Part shown: positions 25,176-32,343 of the stretch, piece by piece | Layout: every line of letters starts with the position of its first letter | Position numbering within the stretch: position 1 is the first letter of the stretch | Source: Halobellus sp. LT62 | GTDB lineage: Archaea > Halobacteriota > Halobacteria > Halobacteriales > Haloferacaceae | Direction of reading: 5' to 3' | NCBI RefSeq assembly: GCF_037031285.1 | Contig: NZ_JAYEZO010000001.1 | Coordinates: 558,001-622,000, forward strand | DNA: 64,000 bases | Notes under the pieces: generated by a model | What the model saw: the letters and a program-made list of their open reading frames with translations, nothing else | Databases searched by the model: none | What the model was told of the DNA's origin: nothing | Program-made: the position numbers and the translations under genes

Positions 25176-25536
25176 AGTGAACTGTCGGTGATCGCGTGCG
25201 GGTTGTCCGCTCGGTGTATCGACCTCCGTCGCGCGCGGTCGGCAGCAACCCGCGACAGCATCGCGGGCGACTCACCCGTCCCACGGGCGAAACCGGGTCC
25301 CGGTGATGTGATGGGTCCCACGAGCGGCATATCGTAGCATTTGCAACTGATCTGTCATCCGATGGCACGCGGTCGTGCGATCGAGTGGGTGAAGACTTGC
25401 AAATGCTACTATAATCAATAATTATATATCCGTTACATAAGTGTTGATCTCTCGTCAACGGACCGATCTGTCGGAGTCGCATCTCCGTTTCTTGGAGTAT
25501 TAACGTTCAAACCATCTGCCTTCCAAACGAAGTCGT
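25176..25536. other. intergenic region between two divergent genes, holding repeat copy B
   Basis: The stretch upstream of the minus-strand gene (25176-25329) shows no ORF that I trust. Copy B follows, then 25414-25437 is AT-rich (atcaataattatatatcc) and could hold a promoter for yhbY, whose ATG is at 25537. No RNA gene is seen. Confidence 0.6.
25330..25413 (-). repeat. 84-bp palindromic interspersed repeat, copy B
   Basis: Same 84-bp length and orientation as copy A. The arms read TATCGTAGCATTTGCAA and TTGCAAATGCTACTATA: 16 of 17 positions pair. Relative to A, the arm base change GCG to GCA is matched in the opposite arm, and the inner stem changes to GCACG/CGTGC, also paired. Confidence 0.93.
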
Positions 25537-25785
25537 ATGTCGGAGCACGAGCTGCGGAAAGCAGCCCACGATCTGGACGTCACCGTCTGGGTCGGGAAGG
25601 AGGGGATAGACCCGGTCGTCGAGGAGGCGTCCGACCAATTGAAAGAGCGCGACCTGATCAAAGTCAAGTTCCTTCGCGCCGCGCGCGGCGGCACGACCGT
25701 CGAAGAACTCGCCGACGAGCTCGCTGAGCGGACCAACGCGACGGTCATCGAAACGCGGGGTAACACGGGAGTCCTGCACCGATGA
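25537..25785 (+). CDS. YhbY/CRS1-CRM-domain RNA-binding protein
   Basis: The 82-residue protein is a stand-alone CRM domain, the YhbY type that binds pre-ribosomal RNA in bacteria. The domain hallmark GxxG loop appears as VWVGKEGIDPVVEEA, and the C-terminal strand pair is TVIETRGNTGVLHR. Its stop overlaps the mscS start by 4 bases (ATGA), so the pair is translationally coupled. Confidence 0.9.
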   Translation: MSEHELRKAAHDLDVTVWVGKEGIDPVVEEASDQLKERDLIKVKFLRAARGGTTVEELADELAERTNATVIETRGNTGVLHR

Positions 25786-26696
25786 GCGTAGGGGTGTCGC
25801 TGCAGGCCGGTATCGGACTGAACGACACGATCGCCCGCTTTCTGAACGGGTTCGGACTCCCGGACGCGGCCGCCAGCCTCCTCGGACAGGCGATCGCGTT
25901 CCTCATCGTGTTCGCGGTCGTGTTCGTTCTCGGTCGGAGCCTGCTGCTCCCGATCGCGACGCGGACGATGGACTCCCGCGGAATCGAGTCGCACGCGCAG
26001 AAGCCGCTCCGCCGACTCCTCGTCGTCGTCGTCGGCTTCGCCGGAGTCACGGCCGCGTTCGGCGCGGCGGGCTACCCCAACTTCCTACAGTCGCTGGCGA
26101 CGATCGCCGCCGCGGCCACGCTGGCGATCGGCTTCGCTATGCAGAACGTGTTACAGAACTTCGTCGCCGGGATCTTCATTTACACCGACAAGCCGTTCAA
26201 GATCGGCGATTGGATCCAATGGGACGGCAACTCCGGGATCGTCGAAGACATCAGTTTCCGCGTCACCCGCGTCCGGACGTTCGACAACGAACTGCTGACG
26301 GTTCCGAACTCGGCGCTGACCGACGGCGTCATCAAGAACCCCGTCGCGAAGGACAAACTCCGCCTGCAGGTGCCCTTCGGAATCGGCTACGACGACGACG
26401 TCGAGCGGGCGACCGAGATCATCGTCGAGGAGGCCGAGGCCCGCGAGGACATCCTCGATGACCCCGCGCCGTCGGTGCGGCTCACCGAACTGGGCGACTC
26501 CTCGGTGACGCTCACTTCCCGCATCTGGATCGACGATCCCAACCGCTCGGACTTCGTGAAGACCCGCGGCGAGTACGTCACGACCGTCAAGCGCCGCTTC
26601 GACGAGGAGGGCATCGACATCCCGTACCCGAACCGCACGCTCGGCGGCGAACTCACCGTCGCCGGTCTCGAAGAGGTCTCGCCCGCCGACGACTGA
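25782..26696 (+). CDS. mscS: MscS-family mechanosensitive ion channel
   Basis: The 304-residue protein has three membrane segments (about 35-60, 77-98 and 103-130), the last being the pore-lining TM3 (ATIAAAATLAIGFAMQNVLQNFVAGIF). The beta domain follows (KPFKIGDWIQWDGNSGIVEDISFRVTRVR) with the cytoplasmic vestibule to about residue 295. It releases osmolytes upon membrane tension, important for halophiles in hypo-osmotic shock. It is coupled to yhbY and converges on the HD gene with a repeat copy between. Confidence 0.93.
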   Translation: MSVGVSLQAGIGLNDTIARFLNGFGLPDAAASLLGQAIAFLIVFAVVFVLGRSLLLPIATRTMDSRGIESHAQKPLRRLLVVVVGFAGVTAAFGAAGYPNFLQSLATIAAAATLAIGFAMQNVLQNFVAGIFIYTDKPFKIGDWIQWDGNSGIVEDISFRVTRVRTFDNELLTVPNSALTDGVIKNPVAKDKLRLQVPFGIGYDDDVERATEIIVEEAEAREDILDDPAPSVRLTELGDSSVTLTSRIWIDDPNRSDFVKTRGEYVTTVKRRFDEEGIDIPYPNRTLGGELTVAGLEEVSPADD

Positions 26697-26753
26697 GACC
26701 GCTGGTTCTCCGTTCGATCGCCTACGTCGGCGGCCGCGCCGGCGAAGAGATCA

Positions 26754-26837
26754 TTTCCTAGCGTTCGCCCGTCGCCACTCACTCGATCGCACGACTGCGT
26801 GCCATCGGACGAACAATGGGTCGCAAACGCTACAGCT
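26754..26837 (+). repeat. 84-bp palindromic interspersed repeat, copy D (degenerate)
   Basis: This copy is aligned end to end with the others at 84 bp but has lost the TATA tips (TTTCC and AGCT). The core CACTCACTCGATCGCACGA is kept. The last bases contain the stop codon of the HD gene. It lies between the convergent ends of mscS and the HD gene. Confidence 0.85.
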
Positions 26838-27642
26838 CGATCCGCTCGACCAGTTGATCCTCGGACCTCGTGTTGACGGCGACGATGCGAACGTGCTCTT
26901 CGAGTCCCGAATCCTCTAATTTCTCCTTGAGGAGGTTGTCGACCTGATAGACGCCCGCGGCGTTCACCATCTCGATCTCGACGAGCACCGGCTTTCCGTC
27001 TCCCGTTCGGAGCGAGACGTTCTCGATCGCCTGACTGGAGAGCGTGTTGATCCCGCGGCCGCCCTTCTCGTAGGGGATGCGCGACCGCCCGCGTTCCATA
27101 TCGAGCGCGTCGGCGACGCGGATGATCCCCGCCTCGGTCGTCAGTGGATCCTCTTCGGTATGGTGACAGAGGATCGCGTGCAACACCTCGGCCTTCAGCC
27201 GCACGGTCGACTCGGTGTCGTAGAAGCCCAACTGCGGGATGAGCCGGTCGAGGAGGTCGGCCGCGAGCGGGATCGAGTAGTAGACGTGGCCGTCGCGGTG
27301 AACCACGTGCCCGATGTCGTGTAGCGTCGCGGCCAGCGCGATGATCACCGGTTCGTCGGCCTCTTCGAGGCCTTGGTCTGCCGCGCCGTTGCACGCGACG
27401 TCGCCACCTTTCAGGAGATCGTACAGGCAGAGCGCGCGGTTGCGGACGATCTCGATGTGTTTCGGCCCGTGATCGTTGTACCCCTTTCGCGCCACTGCGT
27501 TGACGTTCTGCGCCTCGAGATAAGTCGAGATTTCCGGATCCGTCGTGATCTCTTCGAGGACGGCGTTGAGTCGGTTATCGGGGAAGTTGTGCTCGGTGTC
27601 GGGGTCGTACTCGCGACCCCCGTTGCCGGTCGAGTCAGTCAT
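26830..27642 (-). CDS. HD-domain metal-dependent phosphohydrolase
   Basis: The 270-residue protein has the HD signature H58-x3-H62 region, H108-D109 and H112 in AATLHDIGHVVHRDGH, typical of metal-dependent phosphohydrolases. A C-terminal part from about 180 (GDGKPVLVEIEMVNAAGVYQVDNLL) is a small mixed domain. Substrates of such proteins are nucleotides or phosphorylated signals. None can be assigned. The start MTDSTGNGG was preferred to a longer ORF that overlaps the peroxiredoxin gene. The stop codon lies inside repeat copy D. Confidence 0.85.
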   Translation of the reverse strand: MTDSTGNGGREYDPDTEHNFPDNRLNAVLEEITTDPEISTYLEAQNVNAVARKGYNDHGPKHIEIVRNRALCLYDLLKGGDVACNGAADQGLEEADEPVIIALAATLHDIGHVVHRDGHVYYSIPLAADLLDRLIPQLGFYDTESTVRLKAEVLHAILCHHTEEDPLTTEAGIIRVADALDMERGRSRIPYEKGGRGINTLSSQAIENVSLRTGDGKPVLVEIEMVNAAGVYQVDNLLKEKLEDSGLEEHVRIVAVNTRSEDQLVERIEL

Positions 27643-27688
27643 CACTCCCGGTACTTCAGCGACGGCAAAGAATCTGCGGACGTGCGGT

Positions 27689-28177
27689 TCACACCGACGT
27701 AGCGCGCGCCGCTTCCGCTGCCGCCGCAACTTCGTCGTAGTCGGGTTCGACGCCGGGATCGTCGCTCACCCACGCGTACGTGACCTCGCCGTCGTCGTCG
27801 ACGACGAACACCGCGCGCTTCGCGAGGTTGTAGACGCCGAGGTCGGCGAAATCCATCGAGACGCCGTACGCGTCGATGATCTCGCGGTTGCTGTCGCTGA
27901 GGAGGCCGAAGTTGAGATCGTTCTGCTCGCGGAACTCGTTGAGCGTGAACGGCGTGTCGATGCTGACGCCGTAGACCTCCGCGCCGACGTCCTCGAAGTT
28001 CGCCAGCCGGTCGCGAAAGGTGCACATCTCGGTCGTGCACGTGCCCGTGAAGGCGGCGGGGAAGAACGCGAGCACGACCGGCTCGTCGCCGAGGGTCTCC
28101 GAGAGCGTGAACGATTCGACGTCGCCGTTCGCGAGCGGTGCGGTAAAATCAGGAGCATCGTCGCCGACTGAGACCAT
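27689..28177 (-). CDS. peroxiredoxin (AhpC/TSA, Bcp-like)
   Basis: The 162-residue thioredoxin-fold protein reduces peroxides. The peroxidatic site is FFPAAFTGTCTTEMCTFRD with C47 as the likely peroxidatic cysteine and C52 as a candidate resolving residue. Neighbouring residues T44 and R55 match the active site. The ORF continues upstream in frame, but MVSVGDDAPDF is the standard opening for the family. It is followed by the HD gene on the same strand, 46 bases away. Confidence 0.92.
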   Translation of the reverse strand: MVSVGDDAPDFTAPLANGDVESFTLSETLGDEPVVLAFFPAAFTGTCTTEMCTFRDRLANFEDVGAEVYGVSIDTPFTLNEFREQNDLNFGLLSDSNREIIDAYGVSMDFADLGVYNLAKRAVFVVDDDGEVTYAWVSDDPGVEPDYDEVAAAAEAARATSV

Positions 28178-28275
28178 ATTCTGTGTTCGGGAGACCTCGC
28201 GGTTGAATCTTCCTGTCTTTGCTTGCGGTTTCTGTGACGACTGGCGGGTTTTACCGGGCTGGCCGAGCAAAAAGC

Positions 28276-28283
28276 CTATAATT
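28276..28283 (+). promoter_or_regulatory. tatA: TATA box of tatA
   Basis: ctataatt lies 26-33 bases before the tatA ATG. The spacing fits a leaderless or near-leaderless transcript. Confidence 0.65.
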
Positions 28284-28308
28284 ACCACTGGGTTAGAATC
28301 TGGTAGCG

Positions 28309-28572
28309 ATGTACGGAACTATCACCCCATTGTTCCCGGGGCTGCCGGGTGGACCGGAAGTGCTCGTCGTCCTGCTCATACTGGTGCTGCTGTTCGGCGC
28401 TAACAAGATCCCGAAACTCGCCCGCTCGACGGGGCAAGCGATGGGCGAATTCCGACGCGGCCGCGAGGAGATCGAAGAGGAACTGAAGGGGATGGACGAC
28501 GACGACGAAGAGGACGAAGAAACGACGTCGACGGAATCGACCTCGACCGAGAAGTCGACCGAGACGAACTAA
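28309..28572 (+). CDS. tatA: Sec-independent translocase subunit TatA
   Basis: The 87-residue protein forms the pore part of the twin-arginine export system, which haloarchaea use heavily. A short hydrophobic helix (about 16-32, GPEVLVVLLILVLLFGANK) is followed by the hinge FGANKIPKLARSTGQAMGEFRRG and an amphipathic helix. The acidic tail with TSTEST-type repeats is usual in halophiles. TatC is not in this window. A leaderless TATA box lies upstream. Confidence 0.93.
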   Translation: MYGTITPLFPGLPGGPEVLVVLLILVLLFGANKIPKLARSTGQAMGEFRRGREEIEEELKGMDDDDEEDEETTSTESTSTEKSTETN

Positions 28573-28641
28573 CGCGCTTTCCACCCGGATCTTTTCGCGA
28601 AACCGAGTCTGTTTAAGCCACCGCTACGCTACTCGTCGGTG

Positions 28642-28715
28642 GGACGTGTGGCCTAGTGGACCAGGGCGAGGGGTTCCTAACCCCTAGATCGCGGGTTCGA
28701 ATCCCGTCACGTCCG
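28642..28715 (+). tRNA. tRNA-Arg (CCT anticodon)
   Basis: A full cloverleaf can be drawn. The acceptor stem is GGACGTG paired with CACGTCC, and the discriminator is G. The D stem GCCT pairs with GGGC. The anticodon stem AGGGG/CCCCT encloses the loop TTCCTAA, giving anticodon CCT, which reads AGG arginine codons. The T arm is GCGGG-TTCGAAT-CCCGT. There is no intron. CCA is not encoded. Confidence 0.95.
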
Positions 28716-28746
28716 TTTTCCGCCGAGCGATAGCGAGGCGTGAAAA
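28716..28746 (+). other. hairpin just after the tRNA-Arg
   Basis: TTTTCCGCC pairs with GGCG-GAAAA (one T bulge) around a short loop. It starts right after the discriminator base and could serve as the end or processing signal of the tRNA transcript. Confidence 0.5.
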
Positions 28747-28821
28747 CGACACTGCGGGATTCGAATCAGGGAGGTCGCGTGGATCACCCGACCTTTCGTC
28801 GTCGCCGGCTCTCCGACCCGA

Positions 28822-29133
28822 TTACCCGATATTCTGGGTGAGGAGCGTCTCTCTCGTCACCTGTCCGTTGTTGATTCGCTTTTCGACGACGCGAAGTTTC
28901 ATCTTGACCGTGGATTCGTCGAGGTCGAGGAGATCGGCGATGGTGTCTAACGAGCGCTCGGTGAGCTGGCGGACGGCTTTGACTTCAGCTTCCTCTTCTA
29001 CGAGGGGAGTGTGGTCCGCCAGCTCGGTTGCGCGGCAGCGATTGCACACTGCTTGGTCCCAGTGATCGAACTGCCCGACGATACGTCCGTTCTCGACGTC
29101 TTCGCTCTCCCCGCAACGACTGCATTCCGTCAT
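28822..29133 (-). CDS. zinc-ribbon/helix-turn-helix small protein
   Basis: The 103-residue protein has an N-terminal zinc motif with C4-x2-C7 and C30-x2-C33 (TECSRCGES; QAVCNRCRAT). The C-terminal half has a helix-turn-helix-like stretch (SLDTIADLLDLDESTVKMKLRVVEKRI). The combination suggests a small DNA-binding regulator. No target is known. It lies alone, convergent to the tRNA. Confidence 0.75.
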   Translation of the reverse strand: MTECSRCGESEDVENGRIVGQFDHWDQAVCNRCRATELADHTPLVEEEAEVKAVRQLTERSLDTIADLLDLDESTVKMKLRVVEKRINNGQVTRETLLTQNIG

Positions 29134-29252
29134 TGATGTATCACTGTCATACCGTCTGTTAATTGTTGGTGCCTATCGTCTATCACAGGCGAAACGGACC
29201 GAGGAATCGACCCACCTCCCGAGAGACGCACGCGATCAGTCTGGAAATGCCC

Positions 29253-30086
29253 CTATAGGTCCACGCGGTCGCCGATCTCGGCGATTTCCAGCGACTGCGG
29301 GTACTCGTAACTTCGCGCGTGGTGGTGCAGCACCTTCGGATCGGCGGTCATTCCCTTCCACATATCCCAGTGGCTCGGGAGGAAGCGGTCCAGTTGGAGA
29401 TCCGACGCCGACTTGACCGCCTCGTTCTCCGTGGAGTACCAGCGGGTGCGAACCGGCTCTCGGGTCTGCTTGTCCGGGATGTTGCCGATCGCGCCGAAGG
29501 CGAGCACGCCGAGGTCGATGTCGTAGCGCTCACCCAGTTCGTCGAAGTCGTCGTGCGGTTTCGTGTCGCCGCCGTGGAAGAACGTCCCCGAGTCGTGCTC
29601 GAAGACGTACGAGACCGGATGCGTCGAGTCGGGATCGTGGGAGAATTCGACGTGGACGGTGAACTCGCCGACGTCGAGGGTGTCGCCCTCCGCGATTTCC
29701 GTGAACTGTGACTCCGAGAGGTCGTACTCGTCGAGCCACGCCTCGTCGTCGACGGCGACCGACAGCGAGTCGTCGGGGGCGTAGAAATCCGCGCCCGTGT
29801 TCTCTAAGATTGGTGCCTGACTCGGCCCGTGGGTGTGGTCCGTGTGCTCGTGGGTGGCGAAGACGGCGTCCATCTCCGCGACGTCCTCGGGATCGAAGGG
29901 AACGGGGATCATCCGGACCGTCCGCGGCGGATCGCCGGTACCGAGATACGGGTCGATCGCGACGGTCGTACCCTCGCTGCCTTTCAGAATGAAACCGTTG
30001 CAGCCGAGGTACCAGACGGCGACGGTGTCGGGATCCGCTGCTTCGACGGCGCGCGGGAGCCAGTCTCCCCAGTCGCTTCGAGTCAT
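29253..30086 (-). CDS. UlaG-like metallo-beta-lactamase fold hydrolase
   Basis: The 277-residue protein has the HxHxDH motif in ATHEHTDHTHG (about residue 78-88). Other conserved blocks include VWYLGCNGFILKG, FHGGDTKPHDDF and PSHWDMWKGM near the end, which match the UlaG/L-ascorbate 6-phosphate lactonase-type branch. The substrate is unknown. The start MTRSDWGDWLP was chosen over an upstream ATG 26 codons back. Confidence 0.85.
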   Translation of the reverse strand: MTRSDWGDWLPRAVEAADPDTVAVWYLGCNGFILKGSEGTTVAIDPYLGTGDPPRTVRMIPVPFDPEDVAEMDAVFATHEHTDHTHGPSQAPILENTGADFYAPDDSLSVAVDDEAWLDEYDLSESQFTEIAEGDTLDVGEFTVHVEFSHDPDSTHPVSYVFEHDSGTFFHGGDTKPHDDFDELGERYDIDLGVLAFGAIGNIPDKQTREPVRTRWYSTENEAVKSASDLQLDRFLPSHWDMWKGMTADPKVLHHHARSYEYPQSLEIAEIGDRVDL

Positions 30087-30576
30087 ACGTGTCGCTGTGG
30101 CAGGCGTCGGGCTAAGTGTTCCGGACCGGGACGCGCGCGATCGCCGGCGATGGATCGCCACCAACGCCCCGATTCGGCCACTCCCGTAACGTGGATGTAG
30201 TCCGTGTCACGACAATACGTAACCGAATTGGCTGTCAAGTCAGATCAGAGTGTATATGTGTCCACTATTCGTTGAAGGTGCTCTAAGTACTTCAAACAAT
30301 ATCGACAGAAGACACTTATTACATACCGCCGACATTCCTGCTATGACAGCTACTCACAGGGAGACGGCACACTTTTCGCAGATGGACACGACGATGCGGC
30401 GACTGGGGTCGTGGACACCGCCTCGGCCGGACGAAGGTGGCTAATCGTCGCAGTTCCGTTCGATCGTCGTCGATCGATCAAACGGTTACTCCGCGCCTAT
30501 AGGAGCGTTTGCAAGTATTCATTCACGCGATCGCACGCTGTCGTGCGATCTGATGAACAATCAGTCGCAACCGCTG
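30087..30576. other. long intergenic region with AT-rich segment and repeat copy C
   Basis: About 490 bases without a firm gene. It is AT-richer than its surroundings between 30190 and 30345. A possible 33-codon ORF (30343-30444) is listed separately. At the right end repeat copy C begins. I see no RNA gene or transposase fragment. Confidence 0.5.
30343..30444 (+). CDS. possible leaderless 33-aa ORF (weak)
   Basis: An ATG lies about 20-27 bases after a TATA-like ttattac (near 30316-30322), giving a 33-residue product that ends in PPRPDEGG. There is no recognised domain. It could be a small protein, the remnant of a lost gene or chance. Confidence 0.2.
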   Translation: MTATHRETAHFSQMDTTMRRLGSWTPPRPDEGG

Positions 30577-30581
30577 CTATA
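30498..30581 (+). repeat. 84-bp palindromic interspersed repeat, copy C
   Basis: Reading on the plus strand this copy matches the reverse complement of copy A at most positions and keeps the exact 84-bp length. The inner stem is ATCGCACG/CGTGCGAT, and the second hairpin CTGAT-gaaca-ATCAG is intact. The outer arms have lost several pairs (GGAGCGTTTGCAA against TCGCAACCGCTGC). The last bases hold the stop codon of the DUF302 gene. Confidence 0.93.
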
Positions 30582-31017
30582 GGTTGCCGAACGCCTCGTC
30601 GACGAGTTCGCCGGTATCCGCGATGATGTCTGCCATCTCCTCGCTGTCGGGTGCCATCCCGACGAGTCGCGCGATGCGCATAATGCTCACGTGATAGACC
30701 GTCTGGACGCCCGGCTCCTCCTGCCAGATCACGACGTTGCACGGGAACAGCCCGCCCATCTTCTTGTCGCTCGCGTCGAGGGAGCGGTCCGCCATCGTCG
30801 GGTTACACGCGCCGAGTACGTAGTACGGGTCGCGGTCGGCGTCGACCTTCTCGTTGAGCATCTCCGAGGGGGAGAACTCCGTCGCGACGCCGAAGCCCGC
30901 GTCGGTGAACGCCTCGCGCACGTGTTCGATCGCGTCCTCGTGCTCCATTCGGAGGGTCGCCCGTTCTTGCCCGATGTCGCCCGCGGCGATCGCGCTCGGA
31001 TCGATAGGTAGCGTCAT
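30577..31017 (-). CDS. DUF302-domain protein
   Basis: The 146-residue protein fits the DUF302 family: the block EHVREAFTDAGFGVATEFSPSEMLNEKVD with the later YYVLGACNP and FPCNVVIWQEE are typical. The biochemical role of DUF302 is not established; some members bind heme or metal. The stop codon is in repeat copy C. The start MTLPIDPSAIAAG was chosen over an upstream in-frame ATG because it gives the standard family length. Confidence 0.88.
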   Translation of the reverse strand: MTLPIDPSAIAAGDIGQERATLRMEHEDAIEHVREAFTDAGFGVATEFSPSEMLNEKVDADRDPYYVLGACNPTMADRSLDASDKKMGGLFPCNVVIWQEEPGVQTVYHVSIMRIARLVGMAPDSEEMADIIADTGELVDEAFGNL

Positions 31018-31141
31018 TGGATCGACGTACGTCGCGCGAGAATGAAAAAGTACGGACTTGTCTGTATTGTGCACACCCGAGACCGATTCACTCGATCGCG
31101 CTTGCTCTTGATCCGGTCGATCGCATACCCCCGAGCCGGGA

Positions 31142-31831
31142 TCACAACGGAATCGGGAGCCACCGAAGCGCCGCCAGCACGTCCTCCGGTGGGATGAGGG
31201 GGTCGTGGAGGATCAGCCAGTCGAGCAGGGTCAAGCCGAGTCCGTGGGCGACGATGGAGGGCAGAAGCGACTGGCTGTGGTAGTCGACCGCACCGAAGAG
31301 GACGTCAGTGGGTCCCGAAAGGAGGAGTTCGATCGGGGGTTTCCCGACGTGATGCAGCGCGTAGACGACCGGGCTGATGAAGACGCTCTTGAACCCGAAC
31401 TCGTCGCTGACGCCGACGCAGAGCAGCCCGCGGTAGTAGGTCTCGGCGGCGATGACGACGAGCAGTTGCTGGACCGTGTGCGGGAGGAACTGTCCGAGCG
31501 CGGTGGTCGTCTCCCACATCGGGTAGTACGTGCGGATGCTCGGCAGCGACGAGCCGACGAGATAGAACGGCAGCACGAAGGCCGCGAGGAGGAGCGTGTC
31601 GCGGACGGCGGTGCGGTCGACGCGAAACCCGAGCCGCCGCCCGTGCGAGAGGGCCAGACTGACCGGGATCAGGAAAAACAAGATCACGTCGCGGACGACC
31701 CGCGCCGTGAGGCTCGACGGCGGGACCGACCACGTGCTCCACAGCACCGAGAGGACCAATCCGACCAACAGCGACCGCTGGAGCCAACTCAGTTCGCCGA
31801 CGGCGGTCCGGATGCGGGCGTTTACGGACAC
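31142..31831 (-). CDS. CPBP-type membrane protein (CAAX protease-like)
   Basis: The 229-residue protein has about seven hydrophobic segments. AAETYYRGLLCVGVSDEF and SPVVYALHHVGKPP lie where the EExxxR and HxxxN-type motifs of the CPBP/Abi family stand, and GAVDYHSQSLLPSIVAHGLG has the final histidine motif. One glutamate of the EE pair is replaced (AET), so protease activity is uncertain. The start is a GTG 15 bases after the upstream small gene on the same strand. Confidence 0.7.
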   Translation of the reverse strand: MSVNARIRTAVGELSWLQRSLLVGLVLSVLWSTWSVPPSSLTARVVRDVILFFLIPVSLALSHGRRLGFRVDRTAVRDTLLLAAFVLPFYLVGSSLPSIRTYYPMWETTTALGQFLPHTVQQLLVVIAAETYYRGLLCVGVSDEFGFKSVFISPVVYALHHVGKPPIELLLSGPTDVLFGAVDYHSQSLLPSIVAHGLGLTLLDWLILHDPLIPPEDVLAALRWLPIPL

Positions 31832-31845
31832 CGTCGCACGCGTCG

Positions 31846-32127
31846 TTACTCGGTGGCGACTGGTTCGTCGCCGACGACGTCCTTCACGAGTGAGACGAAC
31901 GTCTGCCGAGAGTCGACGTACGTCTCGTCGACCTCTTCGAGCACGTCCGAGAGCGTCTGCGGCCCCGAGGGCGTTCGGATGACGCTGTCGCCTTCCTGTG
32001 CGATGATTCGGCTCATCTCGTGGGGCCACGTGAGGCGCGCGGCGACGCGCGCGAGGGGCTGACCCTCCACAGGCGTCTCCTCGCCCAACTCGACGACGGG
32101 GCCCGCTGATTCCTCCTCGTCTGCCAT
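31846..32127 (-). CDS. small haloarchaeal protein (DUF5789-like)
   Basis: The 93-residue protein looks like the haloarchaeal DUF5789 family, with RLTWPHEMSRIIAQEGDSVIRTP and QTLSDVLEEVDETYV. It is soluble and acidic. Function is unknown. It is the first gene of a likely two-gene unit with the CPBP-type membrane protein (gap 14 bases). Confidence 0.75.
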   Translation of the reverse strand: MADEEESAGPVVELGEETPVEGQPLARVAARLTWPHEMSRIIAQEGDSVIRTPSGPQTLSDVLEEVDETYVDSRQTFVSLVKDVVGDEPVATE

Positions 32128-32343
32128 ACGCGTCGATTTGCCATCACTGACAATAATCCCTTCGACACGCTCTGCGATTCCCGAGAGTCGGCGTTACAGG
32201 CGGTCGATTCGTCCGCCGATATCGCCGTCCACCGCCGCTTCCAGCGCCGAATCGTCGACGTCGCGCGCCGCCGATACCGACGTCGACGTTCGTCGTGCGC
32301 CCGTCTGACGCATCGTTTTGTGTGGTGACTACGAAGAGGGGCT

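Noticed and set aside
23987-25413. Copies A and B as classical insertion sequence ends
   Set aside because: They are direct, not inverted, relative to the gene between them, and that gene is not a transposase. Target duplications cannot be separated from the TATA ends.
28755-28767. A proviral att site next to the tRNA
   Set aside because: The 11-base match is short and inverted, no integrase is in the window, and no second att is seen. It is mentioned only as a minor finding.
30250-30444. A 64-codon ORF on the plus strand
   Set aside because: Its first 30 codons overlap the AT-rich promoter-like part and look non-coding. Only the short inner ORF at 30343 was kept, at low confidence.
23987-30581. 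The 84-bp elements as C/D-box guide RNA genes
   Set aside because: TGATGA and CTGA-like sequences occur in the second hairpin. The expected box order, spacing and guide regions are missing, and the pattern is explained by a palindromic element.
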